Below, one piece after another: positions 57,901 to 64,000 of a DNA stretch of 64,000 bases. The DNA comes from Diplolepis rosae. Its lineage: Eukaryota > Arthropoda > Insecta > Hymenoptera > Diplolepididae. Within the stretch, counting starts at the first letter, position 1. Each line of letters begins with the position of its first letter. The DNA is taken from positions 124,001 to 188,000 of the forward strand of contig JAPYXD010000742.1 in assembly GCA_030998225.1 (NCBI GenBank). The letters are read 5' to 3'. Below the pieces are notes generated by a model, which was not told the DNA's origin, searched no databases, and was given only the letters and a program-made list of their open reading frames with translations. The position numbers and the translations under genes are program-made.

Positions 57901-57917
57901 TCCTGGCAGGATCACCA
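57901..57917 (-). other. Gypsy primer-binding site, probably tRNA-Arg
   Basis: The minus strand reads TGGTGATCCTGCCAGGA four to five bases inside the 5' LTR. As I recall it, the 3' end of insect tRNA-Arg(ACG) is complementary to this with a single mismatch at the discriminator base. The tRNA assignment is from memory and needs an alignment. Confidence 0.55.
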
Positions 57918-57921
57918 ATTT

Positions 57922-58126
57922 TGTAACGGGGTAGACGAAATATATATATAAATTCCTAATAATTATATAGTATGCCTGAAATATACTGCAGGACTTCTTT
58001 ATTATATAATAGACCTAACGTGGTCAAAGGTACTAAAAGAACAGACTCCCTTTCACAAGAGATGCGGTGGCCAAAGCCCTTCCGGAACCGACTGTAGAGT
58101 GGGGGAGGATATATGCTTCCGTTACA
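57922..58126 (-). repeat. Gypsy 5' LTR
   Basis: 205 bp, nine differences from 48548-48752. Followed on the plus strand by ATTT, the target duplication. Confidence 0.95.
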
Positions 58127-58232
58127 ATTTCCTTGATTCAAAAGTTTTATCAGTTTCTTTGGAATTGGAAATAACACAAATTTTTAGATCTTAAACATAT
58201 TTTGATCTTACATTCGGACAAAAGTACCTTAA

Positions 58233-58897
58233 GGTACTACGATCACGAAAATTAGACCTCAGGCTAAAATAGATAATTTTGCTTTCAAGAGTAGCAGCAT
58301 TATTATTGAAGGGCCAATTTGAATGAGAAAAGATTATTTTTCATGAAAAAAATTTGAAACACAAAAAAATAATGCTATTAATAAATTTTATTTTTGCCCA
58401 AACTTATTTTCTTATCGCTTCGAGTCAAATTTTTGAAAATGATGCGATTGTAATAAATTATGGTTCATTTTTTTAGAAAAAAGATTCTCTACAACTTGTC
58501 CGTTTCCTATTTTTGAAATTGAATTAATTATTATCAAATACAGCAATTTGTTTATAAAAATTTTGTTTTGAAAAATTGTTTTTTTATAATTTCAGCCATT
58601 AAAGAATTCATTTTCAAAAATCGGAAACGATCAAGTTGTAGAGAATCTTTTTCCTAAAAAAATGAACCGTGATTTATTATAATCGCATCATTTTTAAAAA
58701 TTTGGCTCGAAGCGATAAGAAAATAAGTTTGGGCAAAAATGAAATTTATTAATAACATTATTTTTTTGTGTTTCAAATTTTTTTCATGAAAAATAATCTT
58801 TTCTCTTTCAAATTAGCCCTTCAATAATAATATTGCTATTCTTGAAAGCAAAATTATCTATTTTAGCCTGAGGTCTAATTTTCGTGATCGTAGTACC
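58233..58897. mobile_element. 665-bp foldback element, copy 2
   Basis: Ends GGTACTACGATCACG and CGTGATCGTAGTACC with TTAA on both sides (58229-58232 and 58898-58901). Same arms as copy 1 at 54537-55201; the central loop lies in the opposite orientation. It lies about 100 bp outside the gypsy element. Confidence 0.92.
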
Positions 58898-58901
58898 TTA
58901 A

Positions 58902-59582
58902 ATAAAGTCTACGATTATTTTTTCTTTTTGAGAGATTTGGAAGAAAATAAATTATTTTAATCATGTAATTTATTAAAAAGTTACTGAAATGTATACAGAA
59001 AATCAAGCGCGAAGCGCGAGTGTCATGATGAGAATGTGTTCCTTAAGGCCGATAGAGCCTTAAGTAAATTGAATTTCCTTTTTCACTTAAACTGAAAAAG
59101 AAATTTAGTATATTTGAGAAAATGAGTAAGATTTTTTTTACTATCTTGATTTCAACTTCATGGAAAAAAATAGTTCAATAAAGTTTATAGAACTGTTCAA
59201 GAGTTGGGGATACAGGCATTTACGAAATCGAGTTCTAGAAAATTTAAAGATCTTTTCGGAATAAAATGCAGAACTTTCAATGGTTTTTCCTGCCTTTTTT
59301 TTTTATATACAATTTATATTCTAATCTTAAGTTTTTATAAGTTCTCCCTAATTCCTATTCTAAACTTTTCCTGGGGTGAAATTTTGCAAACAATTTTCTA
59401 ATTTCTGTTGAAAAAAAATGAATTTCCTAATCCTGTTTTTCATTACAAAATTCTATTTCATTTCTAATTTCTTTAGAAAATTGCTTATCTATATGTACTT
59501 CAATAAACTTTTTCAAAATCTCCAAATGAATTCCAATTGTGTCATCTGACACGACACCATTCAAGAGCTTCATCTTTAAATA
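58902..59582. other. AT-rich stretch, nothing recognised
   Basis: Contains GCGCGAAGCGCG at about 59008 (short palindrome) and pyrimidine-rich tracts. The 65-codon frame at 59204-59401 is hydrophobic by composition and not convincing. Confidence 0.45.
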
Positions 59583-60267
59583 TACTCTAAAAAAAAGTCT
59601 ACGTGAAATTACGTTTCTTTCAGAATGCATCTATTGAAATTAAGCAGATTTCTTTTGTCTATCAACAGAAACGTTTCACCGTTAAAAAACTCATCTCTAG
59701 AATGCAAAACGATAATAGTTTTACAGATAAACGATTTCTTTTGACTGGAAAGTTAGTGTACATCGTCTTGTGCTTAACAGTGCTTAACCTCATTTTTCAT
59801 TGCTTCTGACAATCAAATTATTGATTTTTGATGCTTTCATCCATCGATGAGTTATCAGTCGTCTTTTTTTAAAATGATTTTGTAAAACGTCCTTGAATTT
59901 CATTGAATATTATGTGTTTCTTTAAAGTTGTATCTTAAAATTTCTTCAAGCTGAAATCTAAGACGGATCGTTATTATACTATTGATAATGATCGATTGGA
60001 TATTGGCATTTGTCAAAGTTGGGCTTGTGTACATTCTTATAGATTATATCATACAATTTTTTTTATTTTATCCTTGAAATTATATTTCCTTTCTACGACA
60101 AAGTATTTCATTTCCAGATCAAAGGAAACAGTTTGACAGTAAAAAGATAGAATTTAAAACGACAATCCTTTAACTGTTAAAAGATTTCCTCTCACACCAA
60201 TTTTAAATAGAAAATCCTTTAATAGTGAAAGAAATCGTTTGACAGTTAATAGTCTCTTTTTAGAGTG
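59583..60267. mobile_element. Probable MITE with YACTCTAAAAA ends (685 bp)
   Basis: The left end TACTCTAAAAAAAAGTCTAC and right end GTCTCTTTTTAGAGTG are imperfect inverted repeats, each next to TA (59581-59582 and 60268-60269). The interior has inverted GAAACG/CGTTT and CTGTTAAAAGATTTC-type words. No transposase. Ends were chosen by eye. Confidence 0.5.
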
Positions 60268-60269
60268 TA

Positions 60270-60661
60270 GTGCATCTAAATTTTCGAGAATATAAAAATC
60301 TGTAATTAGATATCCACTTTTAAATCTGTACAAGTAGTCCAAAAACTGTAGAGGGCCATCGTCTTTGCTATTCACGAATTTGAACTGCCGAATCGATATT
60401 ATCTGAAATGAACGGGAAAAAAGCCGCTGGCATATTCGCATTTACTTGGATGGGGATATCTCTAGATTGGGTTCGTAATCTCTTTACTCTAAAATTTCTA
60501 ATACTTCTGGCAATTCTGCGTCGGAAAAACCAGAATTATTGTCGTCATATTTATCCGAATTCTGTGACTTAATGAATAATTGGTTGGTATTGGGACTGAT
60601 GCCAAGCCAAATTGCAAGTATGGCGGCAAATACACCTGATATTAAAGCTCCTAAGTTTTCT
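60270..60661. other. Unassigned stretch
   Basis: No repeat ends or recognisable frame. The 95-codon minus frame 60154-60441 has no motif. Confidence 0.4.
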
Positions 60662-60949
60662 TAACGGTAGTTGGTAATTTCTCGCGCCTGATGAAATTTT
60701 GTAATTTTCATGCCCCTAAATCTTGGAGTCTACTACACCTATTAAATTCATTTTTTTTATTTTGTCAAGAATTGAGTGATGAACAACTTAGACCATGGGT
60801 TTTGTGTTTTTTCAATTACAGCGGCAAGGAGAGAGAATTCTTCATAAAATAAAAAAAATCAAGTTAATAGGTGCAGTAGACTCCAAGATTTAGGGGCATG
60901 AATATGACCAAATTTCATCAGGTGCGGGAAATTGCCAACTAGCGGTAAC
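60662..60949. mobile_element. Foldback MITE (288 bp)
   Basis: Arms of about 85-100 bp: TTTAGGGGCATGAA pairs with TTCATGCCCCTAAA, and TCTTGGAGTCTACT with its complement. Outer ends TAACGGTAGTTGG and CCAACTAGCGGTAA match with one gap. Loop about 60750-60840. Non-coding. Confidence 0.88.
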
Positions 60950-62483
60950 TATTATTAATAATGTAAAATTTTTTTCTGATTTATTTACCTTCCATATTAT
61001 TTTGCCAACCAAGAATTTATTCTTTTCAAAATTCGCTGATAAATGAATGAAATTTTAAAACACGCATGGCCTTGATCTTGTCCATGGGCTAGACTGCGCA
61101 TGTCATATTTGTTTACGTGATTTTGAGATCCCGTCACTTTTTCTTTTGAATTTAACGACTTTTCATTACTAATTTCTCTCTAATTTACCTTTTCTTGTTT
61201 TATTTTACTTGCCTTATCCACTCTTCCTGTTTATTCTCAGACAATATTTTCCTGTATAAAATTTTCACTTTTCCTAAAATAAATTTTTCTTTTATCCGCC
61301 GGAACTCGGCGCACTTTTATTTTCAACATTATATAAAATATTCGAATACAAGATTCTTTCTTATCCGTCTGTTACCTTTCTCAACATGGAAAAAAACTTG
61401 GGATTGTTTGGCTTGAAGAAGGTGGGTTTTAGAGTTGGATACCAGGTTGTAACCAATCGCCCGGAAAGTGGTTACATTAACAGAGAAAAAGATAAGGACG
61501 CTAAGGCAAGGTTAAATTAGTAGCCCGGTTAATAAGAACAATCGTTTATTTATATTTTTAGGTCACGTACCGGTGAAGAACTTCTGTCTTGTGCATCAAA
61601 ACCCATACATACAAAATACACTTTTTCCTCTAGTTTCATAATATATCAATTTACATATCGGTGATAGACATTCATTAAAATGTTTATTACTCACCGAAAT
61701 GCGTGTCAGTCATCATCACTGTCAGCATGATTGACTATATTTATTCCTTCGTATTTAAAAAGAGTACTAAAAATTAGAATTATTTATTGATTTTTTATTT
61801 CTTTAAATTAAAAATTACGCTCAAATACTTATAAATGATTACTATTATCTGTTCATTAATCATTATTTGCTTATTGACACATTAGTAATTCTAAATTAAC
61901 TACTCATTTCATCTGTAGAGGTTTTAATCAACTAAGCATTAGTTATTTATTTATCCTCATTCTACTATAAGGTTTATTATTTGTAATTTGAGTTCGACTT
62001 TGAAGACTTTACGAGAGAATGCAACAGAAAGAAAATACGAATTAATTTCCAGTAGATGCAATTTTTTAGAATTTTAGAGTTTCAAAATTCGAAAGTAAGC
62101 ATCTATCAATATTTCGTAGATTTTTTTACGTTATGTTATGTTACCGAACCCTGGCTGACTGAAGCGTTTGGCACCAGGAGGGGTAGTAGGGATGTTCCAA
62201 ATACAGAAAACGATTAGGAATGACCATGAATTACTTTCTTTTCTGATACATATAATTTTAGATGTAGAATTGCAAATCACCTACTAGAATTACATTCGAA
62301 TAATTTTTGTATATATTTATGCGTACACATGGCTATAAATTTTAGAGAATTGTGTTTCTTCATCAGCATCTGTTTCTTCACTGCAAGACTCAAATAGTTC
62401 CTAACGTAACATTACATGAGAACAAATAATGTCCATTTTTCTTCTACAGTGCAATTGATATTTTTAGTACACAAGTGAGTATT
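60950..62483. other. AT-rich stretch, nothing recognised
   Basis: About 1.5 kb without recognisable genes or repeat ends. Confidence 0.45.
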
Positions 62484-62702
62484 TTAAGTTAACGGGAGAC
62501 CTTCGACCAGAGTCTCAATATCTGAATACTTGAGGCTCTGTTGCATAGCTCTTGTCTCTTTCCGACGTGCCCCTATCCTTTTTTCGGAGGCTTGTTTCAC
62601 AGTATGTCCTATTTCTACAATATTCAGTTGATTGTTGTTTGGAAGCTGGGTAAGGGTCTGGTGTCTCGAAACGGGCTCAAACGTACAGGATGGGGACGTT
62701 TT
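62484..62702 (-). CDS. Possible orphan coding fragment (72 codons, no ATG start)
   Basis: A minus-strand frame open between TAA (62703-62705) and TAA (62484-62486), in DNA locally richer in GC than its surroundings. The product is charged and not low-complexity: ...QLPNNNQLNIVEIGHTVKQ, then ASEKRIGARRKETRAMQQSL and KYSDIETLVEGLPLT. The only ATG is late. It could be the last exon of a host gene or the end of a decayed element protein. No AG acceptor is obvious at its upstream edge. Not recognised. Confidence 0.25.
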   Translation of the reverse strand, partial: KTSPSCTFEPVSRHQTLTQLPNNNQLNIVEIGHTVKQASEKRIGARRKETRAMQQSLKYSDIETLVEGLPLT

Positions 62703-62850
62703 TTATAGTTGGATATTTTAGATTACATATAAAAAATTAAGCTGAAACAAAACTAGACGTGTGATGTAAATGTCCTGATCTCTTACCCCATTTTCAATTT
62801 TTTCGATTTCAGTTCTACTTGACTTCTATGAGAAAAAATAAAATAATTTT

Positions 62851-63023
62851 ATCATTTCTGGAAGGTTTTGTTTAACTTATTTTAACGCCAGGGATTCATA
62901 ATAATTGAATAAAGAAATTAATGGTTCTTCCAAACGAATAAATGAAGAACCGTTAACTTCTTTATATAATTATTATAAATCTCAGACGTTAAAATTCGTT
63001 GAATGAAACCTTCAACAAATGAT
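62851..63023. mobile_element. Foldback MITE (173 bp)
   Basis: Arms of about 80 bp: ATCATTTCTGGAAGGTTT on the left, AAACCTTCAACAAATGAT on the right; TTAATGGTTCTTC pairs with GAAGAACCGTTAA near the loop (62948-62960). Non-coding. Confidence 0.88.
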
Positions 63024-63084
63024 GATTTATAATACATATGGATTAGTACCGTGTTTAAAGCATAGCATAGAATGAGGAAAGATC

Positions 63085-63164
63085 TGCCGAGGCTTCGGTG
63101 ACGTAATCGATTAGCACACCACTCATGAAAAGTGGGGATCCCGGTTCAAATCCGGGCTGAGGCA
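63085..63164 (+). tRNA. tRNA-like sequence, probably tRNA-derived repeat
   Basis: TGCC/GGCA acceptor pairs, an A-box-like GGTGACGTAATCGATTAGC, an anticodon stem CCACT/AGTGG around loop CATGAAA, and a perfect T stem CCGG-TTCAAAT-CCGG with a consensus B box. TTTTT follows at 63166. The acceptor stem is poorly paired past four bases and position 33 is not T, so a functional tRNA is unlikely. Nothing else was recognised between here and 63567. Confidence 0.45.
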
Positions 63165-63567
63165 GATTTTTCTCGTTTTTCAATGGTTTGTGTGAGAAAA
63201 AATAGCTGTTTAAACGCTACATCGTCTGATCAATAGAGCTCTGTCAGGTGCCAGTGAGGAATTCCTTGTTTTGCTTAAGCATGGAAAATCTATTTTTATC
63301 TGGCGGGGCCCCAACTAGAGAATCCCTACTTGTAATATTTGTGGTTAAGGTTAGGTTTATTAGATATAATATAACCTTTATTCTTTATTCCCATTAAAAT
63401 TTGATCCTATTTGATGAAAATGGAGATTTTCTGAACACGTTCTTGGATAAGATCAATACTTACGAGGAATCAAGCACTTTTAAGAAAACTTTTTTATAAT
63501 TTTGACTCGAATCGTCCCATATGCGTCCCCATTCATTTGCAACTTATTAAGGGCATATATCAACTGG

Positions 63568-63682
63568 GTCACGTGACCAATTTATCTTAGGCATCTTACT
63601 TTAAACATTTCTCTCAGTGTGGAAAATCCCTTTTATTTATTATTTTTTCAGTGAGATACCTAAACAAAATTGGTCACGTGAC
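63568..63682. mobile_element. Small foldback element with GTCACGTGACC ends
   Basis: GTCACGTGACCAATTTATC on the left pairs with AAAATTGGTCACGTGAC on the right. Inner TTAGGCATCT/AGATACCTAA continue the symmetry. About 115 bp. The outer palindrome contains an E-box (CACGTG). Confidence 0.75.
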
Positions 63683-64000
63683 TCTGCTGATATTCGAGTA
63701 TATCGTTAAATAGAATGCGGAGATCCAATAAGACCAACAGGTCCAATAATGTCCTTTTTTGTAGGTGGGGTAGTGTAAGGGCTCACCTCACTAAACCCCT
63801 ACAAGAAAGTCTAGTAGAACCCACCTCGAAAAAAGCGTTGCGTTACCGACGGGGCCATGACTAGTTTTTCACGGTAGATTCCGACTAGAAATAGGGCAAA
63901 CTTGTCAGGGCCCCACTAGGTCCCCATCGAAATTTCTACACGGGTGTCTGTAGTACATTTATCAGTGTACATAATCCAAAAATAAGATGCCGTTAAATGA
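63683..64000. other. Unassigned stretch at window edge
   Basis: Moderately GC-rich with GGGGCCATGA and GGGGCCCCACT words resembling others near 63305. No frame or repeat ends recognised. Confidence 0.35.

Larger units (their letters stand above)
48548..58126 (-). mobile_element. Ty3/gypsy errantivirus-like retrotransposon with env, inactivated
   Basis: Complete structure on the minus strand: LTRs of 205 bp (TGTAAC...GTTACA), a 4-bp target duplication ATTT (48544-48547 and 58127-58130), primer-binding site, gag, protease, RT, RNase H, integrase, env and a polypurine tract. Gene order and the envelope gene indicate the insect errantivirus group. The LTRs differ at nine positions in 205 by eye (about 4%). 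Lesions include stops in gag and protease, several one-base frameshifts and a ~1.8-kb DNA element inserted between protease and RT. Without that insert it would be about 7.7 kb. Confidence 0.95.

Noticed and set aside
57901..57917. 12-base match between the gypsy primer site (TGATCCTGCCAG) and the 5' end of 18S rRNA
   Set aside because: A tRNA-Arg 3' end explains the site better and its position next to the LTR is diagnostic of a tRNA primer site.

Overview
The window is AT-rich eukaryotic nuclear DNA, almost certainly from an insect or other arthropod. Reasons: a BEL/Pao LTR retrotransposon, an errantivirus-like Ty3/gypsy element with an envelope gene, a Tc1/mariner-type transposase, many foldback and MITE-like elements, and tRNA-derived repeats. 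No host gene can be recognised with confidence. The order of insect cannot be fixed from this sequence.

Layout. Positions 1-30526 are one large satellite array of a ~221-bp monomer, open at the left edge of the window. It is broken by a CpG-rich non-autonomous element (19357-19853) and by a complete but inactivated BEL/Pao retrotransposon (22441-29983, 5-bp target duplication AAGTT). The BEL 3' LTR carries a 757-bp internally deleted Tc1/mariner element. From 30527 to 38460 lies a mosaic of tRNA-like repeats, a 332-bp tandem repeat, a 290-bp inverted repeat, a region dense in GAACGTTC-type motifs, a 1.1-kb compound inverted-repeat element and several small MITEs. From 38460 to 46605 is AT-rich DNA with only small MITEs and microsatellites. 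A 1.9-kb element with CACTGAGAAAAA termini occupies 46608-48501.

Positions 48548-58126 (minus strand) are a Ty3/gypsy errantivirus-like element with 205-bp LTRs, ATTT target duplication, gag, protease, RT, RNase H, integrase and env. It is inactivated by nonsense and frameshift lesions and split by a ~1.8-kb DNA element (53608-55443). That insert has 40-bp inverted ends, four exact copies of a 22-bp motif and an unrecognised basic reading frame, and itself holds a 665-bp foldback element. A second 665-bp copy of the foldback lies just outside the gypsy element. The last 5 kb hold three further foldbacks, a tRNA-like sequence and one orphan open stretch that may be a coding fragment.

The insertions can be ordered: satellite, then BEL, then Tc1/mariner; and gypsy, then the 22-bp-motif element, then the 665-bp foldback. 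The least explained items are the 22-bp-motif element, the paired 665-bp TTAA foldbacks, the ancient-dimer satellite and the tRNA-like repeat family.
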